Source: a virus
IMG/VR virus record: IMGVR_UViG_3300046007_007152
Span: 1-64,000 of that record
Direction: 5' to 3' (one strand)
DNA length: 64,000 bases
Shown here: piece by piece, positions 33,821 through 43,831 of the stretch
Position numbering within the stretch: position 1 is the first letter of the stretch
How the letters are laid out: each line of letters begins with the position of its first letter
The notes under the pieces: generated by a model
The model's database searches: none
Told to the model about the DNA's origin: nothing
What the model saw: the letters and a program-made list of their open reading frames with translations, nothing else
Made by a program: the position numbers and the translations under genes

Positions 33821-36769
33821 TTATCTACAGGAGGAACATGTATTCATCGTTTTAAAACTATATTCAAATTGATTTTCATAATTTTTAGTTTTAAAGTATA
33901 TAGGAATCATTCTACATGCCCTTAATTTAGCCTGTTGAGAAGATTTTAACAATGAAACCATTTTTCCAGTTGAGAAATCCTGAGTATAGGCTCGGTGTGC
34001 CTGTGTTGTTTTATATTTTTTCCAAGTATCTAACAGTCCGTCTGGTGAAGACAGAGGATCTTCTAATGAAAAATTATAGTTTTCATAATTTTTTACACCG
34101 AAAGAACCAGATTCTGCCGATTTAATTTCAATGACTTTTCCGCCAGTAGTAGAAGACCAATATTTATTTTGATTTGATATTGTTTTCCAAGAAGAACTAT
34201 TTGAATTATAAATTATTCCTTGATTGATTGCATCTAAGTTGTGATACATCATGTTTAGTTCTAAAGCACTTGGTATGTACCAATCAGAATAACCGTTATA
34301 CATCTGTTTATTTTTAGAACTAATTTGATATAAAGCCGTTGTTTGATTGTTTACGGCATACCACATTTCTTTATACTTTTCTTTGAAGTATGTTTCGTTT
34401 GTTGTGATTAAATTTTCATCAATTGCTGATTGCCAATAATTTGCTTTGCTATGTTTAAATCTTAACATAGCAAGAGGATCTATGGTTTTAGGGGTTCCAT
34501 CGATAATATAATTGTTTCGTATGAACCAAGTATTTCTTTCGATTGTGGTTTCATCAAATAGTCTGGTATTTAATAACCCATCAAATACTGTTGTTCCATA
34601 GGGTGTCAATACATTATTTTGCCATAAACTGTCTGTGTAATTTTTCATGTAACTTGGTACACTGAAACCGGAAACAGACATACTCATACCAAACGACAAT
34701 GTATCACCAAAATCTTCTGGAGCAACAACAAGAACCCATGCATTTGGTATATTTTCGCCGTGAATGTGTTTTGCAAATTGTTTGTATGCTAATATAGAAT
34801 TAAAACCATATTTTTTGTTTGTTCCACCACCATCGTTGCAAGATTTACTATCTTCAGTGAAGCAAACATCACTTAGTCTATTGTAGAATGTTAGTTTATA
34901 CTTATCTGGATATCCAGAAAGGGATTTAATATCCTTTATTAATATTTTTCCGCTGCTGTCGCCTAAGTTTTTAGAAGTTACATACCTAGAAGGAGAAAAA
35001 TTAGAGCAGTTACAATTTAATCTTGAATTAAACACACCATTTACTGCAATATAATTTTTTATTCCAGTGCCTTTAGCATTTTCTATTTCTGATATAACTT
35101 CGCCTCTTGCAAAATAACCAGAAGTATCAAAACCGGATGGTGGAGGATAGCCAACAAATCCTGCGACGATTCCTCCTTCAAAATAATCTCCAATTTGTAA
35201 ACTATTTGTTATTTCAATATTTGCATCCGTTAAAACTCTAGTTGAAGCAATTCTATTTTCTAGCGTATCTGTACAGCAAGATGAATTGGCGCAAACACTT
35301 GTTGGTCCTTGATAAATGCCACCTTGTTCCATACATTCTTTTGGTGTTAAGTTATCAATGCATTCTGTTTTTCCAAAACAGCAAGCACCATAAATGCCAT
35401 CAATGCAACAATTTCTTTCTTCACATGGAACTTCTGCGTAAATCCCGTTTAATCCCCTACAAATATCTTGAGATGCGTCGCTTAAAGGCAAACTATAACA
35501 CGTTCCACTTACGCAGCACGATGCATCATTATCTGAAACAGTACAAGTATCCGGGCATCCACCTTTTATGTTTAGTTCTGAGCATCTTATATTTTGGAAA
35601 AATGTTCCAAAGACCTTATTACAAACTTCTTTATTGGTTTCTATACAAATTCCATTTACACAACAAACACCACCAGAATAACAATCTCCTGTTAAATATC
35701 TTTCGTTACATGATTTAAAACTAAAGTTTCCTTTTATATTTTCACAAAATGCTTTATTAACGTAATCAATACAAGTTCTGCTAACAATTGAGCCTGTTCC
35801 TTCTGGATCATTTGTGCAGTAACAGCAAGAACCAATTATTGAAGAAGAATATGTTTGATTGGAATATGTTATTCCTTTTCCAATCATGTCTATTTGAATA
35901 GGACCAGTTAGTGCAACACCAATAAATTCGGGGGTATCAATAAAAGTAATTCCTTCTACTCTAAATGACATTTTAGGATAAAGATTACCATCTTCATCTT
36001 TTACTGTTATAAAAATTCCCTGATCTGTTCTATTAAATATTCCAGATGAATTTGAAGTTAATGCGTATGATACGTCAACTTGGTTTAATACTTCATTGAC
36101 TTTATCGTTTTCAACATTTATCCAGTTTAAATTGCCTGTATAACCAACTTTAAACTGAGTTGTGTAGTCTTGATTTATTTTAAAAGTAAAATTATCTAAA
36201 GTTAGTCCAAGTAAACTTCCAGAAACCGGAGATGTAATATCTCTATTATATCTTGTTGTTGAATCTCTTGTAGGAACTGCGGAAAGATCACCGGGACCAG
36301 TTCCTGAATCTAAGTATAACAACCCACCAGTTCTTCCAAATATAGAACTGGGTGCTGAGGGACTTTCGATATAAAAAGAATCAAAACTAATTCCGGCAGT
36401 TGCTTCTCCTTCTACCTTTAATGATTTAAACAATAAATGGTATGGATTATTCCCGGAAAAACCAGCAAATAAACTAAAGTGTGTTGAGTTTCCAGTTTCT
36501 TGTATTTTTAAATTTGGATTTGCTACACGAAGTATTGATCCACTGGGTGCAGTAACTCCAAAAGAAACAAATGTGTTATTTGTATATGTTATACCAAAGA
36601 CATAATTTTCTATAGACGAAATAACATATGAGGCACCACTTGCGCCTGTTGGTCCAGTTATTGAAAAACCAGTAATACCAATAGGACCAGTTGGTCCTGT
36701 AGCACCACGAATATAAGTTACACCAGAGACTACTAAGTTACTTGGTATTGTCGAAGAATAAAAGGGCAT
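33821..36769 (-). CDS. Giant Cys-rich tail protein C (collagen-like plus Lcl/DUF1566-like)
   Basis: 982 aa. Collagen-like segment GATGPTGPIG...GPTGASGAS at ~21-46, beta domain to ~315, five or so Cys modules at ~315-500 (GVCCVNGICIETNKEVC, GACCFGKTECIDNLTPKEC), then a domain ending in the Lcl/DUF1566 pattern DWYIPSALELNMMYHNLD ... YWSSTTGG ... LRACRMIPIY. The arrangement collagen tract plus Lcl C-domain recalls the Legionella collagen-like adhesin Lcl. The start overlaps the previous stop by one base. Confidence 0.82.
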   Translation of the reverse strand: MPFYSSTIPSNLVVSGVTYIRGATGPTGPIGITGFSITGPTGASGASYVISSIENYVFGITYTNNTFVSFGVTAPSGSILRVANPNLKIQETGNSTHFSLFAGFSGNNPYHLLFKSLKVEGEATAGISFDSFYIESPSAPSSIFGRTGGLLYLDSGTGPGDLSAVPTRDSTTRYNRDITSPVSGSLLGLTLDNFTFKINQDYTTQFKVGYTGNLNWINVENDKVNEVLNQVDVSYALTSNSSGIFNRTDQGIFITVKDEDGNLYPKMSFRVEGITFIDTPEFIGVALTGPIQIDMIGKGITYSNQTYSSSIIGSCCYCTNDPEGTGSIVSRTCIDYVNKAFCENIKGNFSFKSCNERYLTGDCYSGGVCCVNGICIETNKEVCNKVFGTFFQNIRCSELNIKGGCPDTCTVSDNDASCCVSGTCYSLPLSDASQDICRGLNGIYAEVPCEERNCCIDGIYGACCFGKTECIDNLTPKECMEQGGIYQGPTSVCANSSCCTDTLENRIASTRVLTDANIEITNSLQIGDYFEGGIVAGFVGYPPPSGFDTSGYFARGEVISEIENAKGTGIKNYIAVNGVFNSRLNCNCSNFSPSRYVTSKNLGDSSGKILIKDIKSLSGYPDKYKLTFYNRLSDVCFTEDSKSCNDGGGTNKKYGFNSILAYKQFAKHIHGENIPNAWVLVVAPEDFGDTLSFGMSMSVSGFSVPSYMKNYTDSLWQNNVLTPYGTTVFDGLLNTRLFDETTIERNTWFIRNNYIIDGTPKTIDPLAMLRFKHSKANYWQSAIDENLITTNETYFKEKYKEMWYAVNNQTTALYQISSKNKQMYNGYSDWYIPSALELNMMYHNLDAINQGIIYNSNSSSWKTISNQNKYWSSTTGGKVIEIKSAESGSFGVKNYENYNFSLEDPLSSPDGLLDTWKKYKTTQAHRAYTQDFSTGKMVSLLKSSQQAKLRACRMIPIYFKTKNYENQFEYSFKTMNTCSSCR

Positions 36770-39576
36770 TATAGAATATTCCTTAGTAAGTCAGGTACTT
36801 TCCATAATTTATATGAATCACTTGTTGAATCTGGATATAATCCATCACATCGCATTGCTCGAATTGGTCTAATTTTTAATTCTTCTGTTCTATTTTCTTT
36901 TTTAACCTTATAGTTTTCTATTTGTCCAGAAGAATCAAAATACATTCCCCAAGCAACAGAACCATGTTCTGGTTTTCCTGATGTATAAATTCCTTCTCCG
37001 GTGATACCAGTGTCGAATGAACCAGTCGAAGACCAGTGCCATCCATATAAAGGAATACCATTGTTTGCAAGAAGATATTGATTCACGTTAAAACCATAAT
37101 ATTTATTTGTTGAATCATTTACCGTATTAGCCGCAATAAATGCTAGTTCATCGTGACTAGGAATGTACCAATCGCTTAGTTGCTCTGGATTTGCGGTTAA
37201 ACCATGAGAGTTTTGATAATCATTATTATCAAATAGTTTTAGCGCCCACAAAGAGTTCATTGTTATACCGGCGGCAAATTCATCATATGTGAAAATAGAA
37301 CTACTATTAATCTTTAAGTAATTTGCATTATCTGCACATAACATTCGAATAGTATTGTAGAGTCCCCAATTTCTGTGCCATAATCCATTTGAAGTTTTTA
37401 TATTTCTTGCAAAAAGTCTAGCAATTGGATCTGTACCATTTTTTCTAGTAGAATAGCAAGTTTGGAAAGTGTTTGTTTTTATGTTATCTAAACTCTCTCC
37501 AGTTATTCCATAAAATCCTTCACCATATTGTAAATATTCTTTTTCATAAGTTTTATCTAAGAATGTAAAATCACTATAAGAATTATAAATTGGAGACAAC
37601 ATTGGACCCCATGCAATACCACTGCCATACCATGCAAATTCTTCTTTGAATACTTCCTCTTGAGTTGGATTTACTCCATTTAGATCTCTGTCTACCGATG
37701 CAGGGTAAAGAGAAACTATTATGTAATATGAGTCTGTATCTTTTCTTCTTAACGCGGCACATGTTTCTCCGGTAAATCCATATCCGATGTAATCACACTC
37801 GCTTTGATAATAATGACTCGTTGTTTCTCCACCAAACATAAAATCTGCGGTGCTTCCGTGCCGCGAGAATGCATGTCTTGCTCCTAATATTTTTGATTTG
37901 TTTGGACTATACACACCAACCACCATTCCACCACCAAACAAATCTCCAGGTTTTAGTGGTGTCTCTAAAAATCCTCCACAACGTAAAGATGAATTACATG
38001 TAATACCGGAGCAAGATGAATTTGTTCCAAAATAGTAACCACCATTTTCGAAACAAGTTTCTGCTGTAGAATTTGTGCATGTTCCTGTTGAAGTGCAACA
38101 TGCACCGGTTCCAGTTGAACACACAGGATCTTTAGAATTTGCAACACATGAAATTGCTTTTCCTAAGAAATTTCCGCCGCTTAAAATACAATCAATTTGT
38201 GTCTTAGAGGTGCAATTTCCTTTTCCATCACAACATGCCCCTCTATCTTCAAAACATTCAGAACAATCCACGGTTGAACATATAGTTTCAATTCCATTAA
38301 AAACTGCTTGTGTTGAATTATTATTCAAAGCCAAACAATCATCTACTGATATATTTTCTAAGCAGTATGTGTTTACTTTTCCATCTATAGTATTTTTTAC
38401 GCAGCAAGAACCATTTTGTTGAGAACACAAATACGATCCAGTTATTCCACAAGTAGTTCCTGCTCCCGCAAAGAAGCCATCACAGAATTCGTATGTTGTA
38501 TATGTGCAACCACTAACGCCAGTGCAGCAAGCACCTGTCATTCCATTATAACTTTGTAATATTCTTTGTGCTTGTAATGGTAATTGCTGATTTAAATCTG
38601 CACAGAAAAAATCATCCACATTACTATTTTTTCCAAAAATATAACCATAATATTGTGAATTTATATTAACAAAGTGTATTACTATATTTTGATTTTGTAA
38701 TGGGCATGGAATTTTATTAAAAGGAAACACGACAGGTATACCAGAACCGTATTCAAATTCTGGAGGTATAAAAGTAGTTAACCAGTTTCCGTTTTGAAGA
38801 TGCAACGAAAAAGAATTAATTATACTGCTGTCTTGTATACTAATAGTATTAACACCTTCGAAAGACTGATTACGGAAATTTTCTAAATCAGCAGAAAGTA
38901 TTTTAGATCTACTAGATCTTTCTGATGTGGTTGGGTATATAAACCAAAGAGGTGTTTGAGTAATATTAAATGGTTTATCATTAGTACCATAAATTGGAGA
39001 TTCTGTTTTTTCAAATACATTTGCTTTATTGATTTTAATAGACTGTGCTAGTTTTCCGTATTTTGCAGAACCTAATGTTGCACCCACTAAATTTCCACCA
39101 CCATCAGTTGCCAAAATATCTGTAAGTTCACCATAAAGATGGGTATATGTTCCATCATAGCGATCAACATTAACCAAAATTTCTCTGTTTGAATTTTGAT
39201 TCGTAAGTTCTATTGAAGAACGAATTCCAGTAGTTCCCTCTAATTTTCTTATTACTACTGTTTGTTGTGATGGAATGCTACTTTTAAAAATGTAACCAGT
39301 TCCTGTTGAACCAGTTTTTCCATCCATTAATATGGAAGTATTTCCAGTTATGCCTTTAAATAAACCAGTTGCAGCAAAAGTAATTCCATTTTGAAATGTG
39401 CTTATGAGCGTATAACCAGATAAAGTTATGCTAGCAAATCTTAAAAATGCAGTTGCACCAGTTGGCCCTGCTAGATCATTTCCTCTTGGGCCCTGAGGAC
39501 CAGTGCTTCCGGTTGCACCATAAACCGTGATGCCTTTTATGGATTTAAACTGGCTACTACCACGAATTGATGGCAT
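36769..39576 (-). CDS. Giant Cys-rich tail protein D (collagen-like plus Lcl/DUF1566-like)
   Basis: 935 aa, sister of protein C. N-terminal GATGSTGPQGPRG and GPTGAT collagen-like triplets, beta domain, then four clear Cys modules at ~347-540 (GACCTGVSGCTYTTYEFC, GACCDGKGNCTSKTQIDC, GACCTSTGTCTNSTAETC). The C-terminus has SDWYIPSHDELAFIA ... HWSSTGSF ... RPIRAMRC, the Lcl/DUF1566 pattern. Probable receptor-binding tail protein, first transcribed of the four paralogues. Confidence 0.82.
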   Translation of the reverse strand: MPSIRGSSQFKSIKGITVYGATGSTGPQGPRGNDLAGPTGATAFLRFASITLSGYTLISTFQNGITFAATGLFKGITGNTSILMDGKTGSTGTGYIFKSSIPSQQTVVIRKLEGTTGIRSSIELTNQNSNREILVNVDRYDGTYTHLYGELTDILATDGGGNLVGATLGSAKYGKLAQSIKINKANVFEKTESPIYGTNDKPFNITQTPLWFIYPTTSERSSRSKILSADLENFRNQSFEGVNTISIQDSSIINSFSLHLQNGNWLTTFIPPEFEYGSGIPVVFPFNKIPCPLQNQNIVIHFVNINSQYYGYIFGKNSNVDDFFCADLNQQLPLQAQRILQSYNGMTGACCTGVSGCTYTTYEFCDGFFAGAGTTCGITGSYLCSQQNGSCCVKNTIDGKVNTYCLENISVDDCLALNNNSTQAVFNGIETICSTVDCSECFEDRGACCDGKGNCTSKTQIDCILSGGNFLGKAISCVANSKDPVCSTGTGACCTSTGTCTNSTAETCFENGGYYFGTNSSCSGITCNSSLRCGGFLETPLKPGDLFGGGMVVGVYSPNKSKILGARHAFSRHGSTADFMFGGETTSHYYQSECDYIGYGFTGETCAALRRKDTDSYYIIVSLYPASVDRDLNGVNPTQEEVFKEEFAWYGSGIAWGPMLSPIYNSYSDFTFLDKTYEKEYLQYGEGFYGITGESLDNIKTNTFQTCYSTRKNGTDPIARLFARNIKTSNGLWHRNWGLYNTIRMLCADNANYLKINSSSIFTYDEFAAGITMNSLWALKLFDNNDYQNSHGLTANPEQLSDWYIPSHDELAFIAANTVNDSTNKYYGFNVNQYLLANNGIPLYGWHWSSTGSFDTGITGEGIYTSGKPEHGSVAWGMYFDSSGQIENYKVKKENRTEELKIRPIRAMRCDGLYPDSTSDSYKLWKVPDLLRNIL

Positions 39577-39577
39577 T

Positions 39578-40777
39578 TTAGATTCCTAATTTTTGTTCTA
39601 GAACTTGTATTCTTGCTTCAAGATCCACCAATTTAGAATCTACGTTTGCGATATTTTCCGTTGACATCGTACCACCAATCACTAGATTATTAAAATTTAC
39701 ATTTTCTGGTAGATATGAGACTACTGTATCTGGTTTGACACGAAGTAAAGTTTTAGTGGAAAAATCTAAAACTTGAGTAGATGTTCCGACTTTTGCATCA
39801 ACATTTAGTGAAATTTTTGGTGTTTTAAAATGTGTAATTTCACCAGAAGTTACAGTTACTTTTGTGAGATTTGCAACTGGTTCTGATATCTCATATGTTG
39901 AATAAAAAGAACTCCATAAAATTTCATTTGTAGAATTGTGTTCTACAATTATGTAATTTTCAACAGTGTTTGCACTTATAACCAATGCGTATGCTCCAAC
40001 TCCTCTTTTTGTTGTAGGATTAAGTGGTCTTATTGATTTTCCAACCAATCCTGATACAAAAGAAACAGATCCATTTACAGATAATTTTTCGTAAGAGCCA
40101 TAACTAGTTCCATAAAGTGCATACGCAGAAGAGTATTCGGAGACTGATAAAAACTGAGGAATACTTGTATCAACCCATCCCTCTGGAACAGAAGAACCAG
40201 AATCTACAACTTTTATGTCTCCAATTGTCGATTCAGAACTTCTTACTGTAAAATCTGATGCTTCCGATGACTCGTATCCAAGATAATTAATTACAACCGA
40301 GTTATAGTTTGTTCCGGCAACTGGACACACCTGTAAAACTGGTTTTACTATAAATCCTCTTTGCTCAACTAACTCAAATGTTATTCCGCCTGGAACCGAT
40401 GGGCTTAAAAAGAAAACATCTGTTCCACCAATACCACCAGATGACGCTGAAATTCCTGCTATAGTAGAAGTTAGATTTGGATAAACCATAAGTCCCGAAG
40501 TTACAATTGTGGCATATGTAACACCAGATACTTGTTCGATTTTTTCAACAATTCCTATAACTTCAGCATTTGACAATCCATTATCATCATAGTCTGGATC
40601 TGCAATAGATCTTGTAAATTCTTTGTCATCTACGTCATAACGAATAACATCACCGGCGGCAATACTGGAATCCCAGTTCACATTTGTTTGTTGTTGAAAT
40701 GCTATACGAAGACCGCTGGTTGCTTCAGTTGTGTTTATTGATATTGAATTAATAGTCGAGTTTGAGCAAGATGACAT
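39578..40777 (-). CDS. Structural protein with tail-collar-like segment and coiled-coil end
   Basis: 399 aa, beta-rich, Ser/Thr/Val-rich. Residues ~200-235 (SVPEGWVDTSIPQFLSVSEY followed by YALYGTSYGSY) resemble the phage tail-collar domain pattern P-x-GW ... Y..L....G..YG. The last ~22 residues (DSKLVDLEARIQVLEQKLG) form a trimeric coiled-coil-like heptad. Probably a trimeric fibre or collar-domain protein of the baseplate periphery. Confidence 0.72.
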   Translation of the reverse strand: MSSCSNSTINSISINTTEATSGLRIAFQQQTNVNWDSSIAAGDVIRYDVDDKEFTRSIADPDYDDNGLSNAEVIGIVEKIEQVSGVTYATIVTSGLMVYPNLTSTIAGISASSGGIGGTDVFFLSPSVPGGITFELVEQRGFIVKPVLQVCPVAGTNYNSVVINYLGYESSEASDFTVRSSESTIGDIKVVDSGSSVPEGWVDTSIPQFLSVSEYSSAYALYGTSYGSYEKLSVNGSVSFVSGLVGKSIRPLNPTTKRGVGAYALVISANTVENYIIVEHNSTNEILWSSFYSTYEISEPVANLTKVTVTSGEITHFKTPKISLNVDAKVGTSTQVLDFSTKTLLRVKPDTVVSYLPENVNFNNLVIGGTMSTENIANVDSKLVDLEARIQVLEQKLGI

Positions 40778-40792
40778 CTTCTATCCTTATGT

Positions 40793-41908
40793 TTATGGAG
40801 TTTCAGGAGTTTCATATTCTATAGGTTCTGATGGACCTCTATCGTATGGACTTGGATCTATATCTGCATCAGCAATTATATGGACTAAAATATCATCAAA
40901 AATCACTGCACCAGTGTTTACAGTAAAAGCCACACCATATGTATTTCCGGCTGCTGTAAGTGTTGATGCCCCTGTTGGAGAAAATCTTGTAATTTGATTC
41001 CATCCACGAGTACCGGAAGTTAATCTCATATCTTTTTCAGCGGATTTGTTATAACCATCATTTTGTGTTCCGCTTTTTGGTGAATACACAGTAATTTGGG
41101 GTGCTTTTATTTGTTCAACTGGTAGTTTAAAATTATAAGAATAACTTGGTGTTACTGTGAAATTCAAAGCAGTTAAATCGTTTCCATTTTGAAGTGTAAC
41201 GTCACCCGTATTATATTCAAGAGGATATGATCTATAATAATATTTGTTTTGTTTATTTTTTTCCTCAATAGGATCTGAAACAAAATTAGTGGATATTTTA
41301 GATTGTGTTTGTTGAAGTAAAACATTTGAAATGCTAATATTACATTCTGGTAATATTTTAAATCCAATAGAAAAATAATGATCGCCACTTATTCCATTAT
41401 AATTTACACTGGAAGGAGTAAAATTTAAAGAATATTTTTGCCAATATGGTTGTACTGATAACTCTGTGGGCAAAACTGTGCTAAATTCTGTGGTGTTTGG
41501 ATTTACTGCTTGTCTATAATAGCAAGATAAAGTTCCTCCAGTTATTCCAGACAATATTTTTGCAGAAAAACTTAAAGTTAATGGTACATTTTGGAATGAA
41601 TTTGCACCAAATTGTTTATTTTCAAAATAACAAAAACCAGAAGTTACTCCTGTTATTTGATTAGTTATTGTTACATAGTTTCCATAACCATGAATTGTTC
41701 CTATGTTAAATTTTTCTTTATAGACTTGAATTTGTCCGGTACTTCCACTAATTCTTTGTTGACTATCTATTAAATACCAACGATCTGCTGTTTTTCTGAG
41801 AGGCGCAGTCAACGTATTACCGGCATCTACATCGTTCCATAAAATAGAAAATGTGATTCCTCTTTGCCATAAATCAAAATTTCCATTTATGATTAAATTA
41901 TTAGTCAT
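40793..41908 (-). CDS. Fibre-associated protein with jelly-roll (CBM-like) domain
   Basis: 371 aa. It opens with NLIINGNFDLWQRG ... ADRWYLID, a frequent start of phage tail/fibre modules with a carbohydrate-binding-like beta sandwich. The C-terminal tail is acidic and Pro-rich. It lies among other fibre-like genes in the late transcript. A receptor or glycan-contact role is inferred from the motif only. Confidence 0.7.
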   Translation of the reverse strand: MTNNLIINGNFDLWQRGITFSILWNDVDAGNTLTAPLRKTADRWYLIDSQQRISGSTGQIQVYKEKFNIGTIHGYGNYVTITNQITGVTSGFCYFENKQFGANSFQNVPLTLSFSAKILSGITGGTLSCYYRQAVNPNTTEFSTVLPTELSVQPYWQKYSLNFTPSSVNYNGISGDHYFSIGFKILPECNISISNVLLQQTQSKISTNFVSDPIEEKNKQNKYYYRSYPLEYNTGDVTLQNGNDLTALNFTVTPSYSYNFKLPVEQIKAPQITVYSPKSGTQNDGYNKSAEKDMRLTSGTRGWNQITRFSPTGASTLTAAGNTYGVAFTVNTGAVIFDDILVHIIADADIDPSPYDRGPSEPIEYETPETP

Positions 41909-41922
41909 TTGTGTTTCCTAGT

Positions 41923-42456
41923 TTAAGACTGAACATTTTTATCACCAAGATAACGATAGTAAATTTGATCCGCATTTAATATTTGATTACCGGAAAATAT
42001 ACCTTTACCAAAAGTAATTCCCGTAATAGCATCAGCAGTAGCACCACCACCGGCACTAGTTAAAAATGCTTGTTTATTTGTTTGAATATAAAATGCTTCA
42101 AATTTATCATCAGATGTAGCAGTTATTGATGGATTTGCGGTAGAAAAATCTACAGATGTTGTAGCATATTTCCATGCTATGTTTATTTCATTTGGGGCCG
42201 CGATATAAAAATCAGGCATAAATGCACATGTAATTGTTCTATTTGTACTCACAAAGTCAGAACTGTTCAAATAAATTGTAGAAAATCCAGCTAATGTAGT
42301 TCCTCCAGATTTTGCAACACTAGGTGTTTTTGTAAATATTTCAGATTCAAAAGCATTACTATAGTCTGGGGCGGTAAACCCCGCTTTTGGTAAAGCATTT
42401 GCTGTAGAAAGAGTTCTTGGAACAATTGCACCTGTTATGAATGTTGGTAATGGCAT
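41923..42456 (-). CDS. Small structural hypothetical protein, 177 aa
   Basis: Not recognised. Beta-strand-like, Ala/Thr/Ser-rich, with few charges. The central part (ITCAFMPDFYIAAPNEINIAWKY) and a Gly-rich loop (SAGGGATADAITG) look like a virion surface or fibre-tip protein. It stands between the jelly-roll protein and the trypsin-like protein in the same late operon. Confidence 0.65.
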   Translation of the reverse strand: MPLPTFITGAIVPRTLSTANALPKAGFTAPDYSNAFESEIFTKTPSVAKSGGTTLAGFSTIYLNSSDFVSTNRTITCAFMPDFYIAAPNEINIAWKYATTSVDFSTANPSITATSDDKFEAFYIQTNKQAFLTSAGGGATADAITGITFGKGIFSGNQILNADQIYYRYLGDKNVQS

Positions 42457-42460
42457 AAAT

Positions 42461-43831
42461 TTATCCTACTAAATTTTGATAAGCATTTTGAATTTTTGTC
42501 AATGTTGATGTTAATTTTTCCTGTAAAACATCAAATTGTTTTTTTGTTGCTACTTGTTTTTCATCTGTGTTTGAATAGTAATATGTAATTGGTATTTCTT
42601 GATCTATTAAATATTGCATTAATGGGTATACTTCATTATTTAACGAAGTATTCGAAATACCTCCACCGGTTAACATTCCTAATCCAAATATTTCATTGTC
42701 TATTACCCTACAAAGTAAACCCGAAGAATCTCCTCCCACCGTGGCCGCCCTCCCCTTTATGTCGATTCCAAGCGGTAAAAAACTAGTATAAGTTAATGGA
42801 TTTTTAGCTACAAGTGTACTAGAATAATAAACATAACCATTTTTTGGTATTTTAAAAACTGTTTGATTTGCTCCTATGAAACAATATGTATCATTTTGTT
42901 TAACTGGAACTATTAACTTATTTAAACTTATAAAATAATCATTAAATCTTGTTTTTGGTTTTCTTTGTGTTTCTAAAGTAAAATTAGCAACTGTGGTCAT
43001 ATCATTTGGTAGGTTTCTTACAATATAGTTTTTAATATTTTTTCGTTCTTCTTTATTTAAACATGAGTATAGACTTAGAGTTCTCATGTATGGTGGATCG
43101 CGAGGTTGAAGTGGAGCTTGACCAGGATTTTCATAGAATTTAATCAATCCAAAATCCCATCGATTTGTAACTCTATAAAATGTTGTACCGGGAACTAAAG
43201 TTTCTTCTATAAAAGAATCTGATAAAACTGGACAATTACTTGTATTTACACCAGAATACACTTGTTTTTCTGTGCTATGTTCATATGGTGTTTCTACAAA
43301 CTCATACGGTCTTCCAGCGTATAGACTATAATCAATAGTTTCAGAAAAAGAACTATTTGTGTCCCAAAAAGAAAGCCAGCCAGCAACTGGTAGTTCTACA
43401 CTTCCCTGCGTGGATGCATAATTTGCAAATAGTTTATCAATTTGAAATTGAATTTGATTACCAGAATAAGATGGTCCAAATGTGTTTACACATGTTGTGT
43501 CATTTCCAGTTATTGTTATATCCTGAATATGAGTTGCAGTACAAACATGATAAGGACCTATCCAATAGGTTTTAACTCCATGTGACTGGTAATAATTAGG
43601 AAAAAGACCGGGAGTTAATCCGGGTGGAATTCCTGCCAATCCCCCAGGCTGTCCTGCCGCTTCGTCAAAGTCACCGTAATATGTTCTTTCTATTATATTT
43701 TGAAATTTGTAGGATTCTCTTGCATTGTATAAAATACAATTCGGATTTATACCAGTTGGTGCTCCCATGCCGGAAACTCCACCGTATAAATACATGTCAT
43801 GTAAGTTTGGATTGTATGTTGAAAAATACAT
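42461..43831 (-). CDS. Trypsin-like (S1-fold) protein in the tail-fibre cluster
   Basis: 456 aa. Three motifs in chymotrypsin order: YHVCTATHI with His101 (cf. VLTAAHC), RWDFGLIKF with Asp226 (cf. DIALLKL), and VGGDSSGLLC with Ser369 (cf. GDSGGPLVC), followed by FGLGMLTGG (cf. LVGIVSWG). This is a complete candidate catalytic triad. Spacings are longer than in trypsin (insertions), and the N-terminus MYFSTYNPNLHDMYLYGG has no signal peptide. C-terminal ~40 residues are coiled-coil-like. Located among adhesin genes, it could trim adhesins, cut host surface proteins, or be an inactive structural relative. Confidence 0.7.
   Translation of the reverse strand: MYFSTYNPNLHDMYLYGGVSGMGAPTGINPNCILYNARESYKFQNIIERTYYGDFDEAAGQPGGLAGIPPGLTPGLFPNYYQSHGVKTYWIGPYHVCTATHIQDITITGNDTTCVNTFGPSYSGNQIQFQIDKLFANYASTQGSVELPVAGWLSFWDTNSSFSETIDYSLYAGRPYEFVETPYEHSTEKQVYSGVNTSNCPVLSDSFIEETLVPGTTFYRVTNRWDFGLIKFYENPGQAPLQPRDPPYMRTLSLYSCLNKEERKNIKNYIVRNLPNDMTTVANFTLETQRKPKTRFNDYFISLNKLIVPVKQNDTYCFIGANQTVFKIPKNGYVYYSSTLVAKNPLTYTSFLPLGIDIKGRAATVGGDSSGLLCRVIDNEIFGLGMLTGGGISNTSLNNEVYPLMQYLIDQEIPITYYYSNTDEKQVATKKQFDVLQEKLTSTLTKIQNAYQNLVG

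Noticed and set aside
35242-35718. 158-codon plus-strand open frame inside the Cys-rich gene C
   Set aside because: Antisense shadow of the Cys-codon repeats; no SD, and the translation (Leu/His/Tyr-rich) looks like reverse-complemented Cys repeats. The same applies to 29132-29500.
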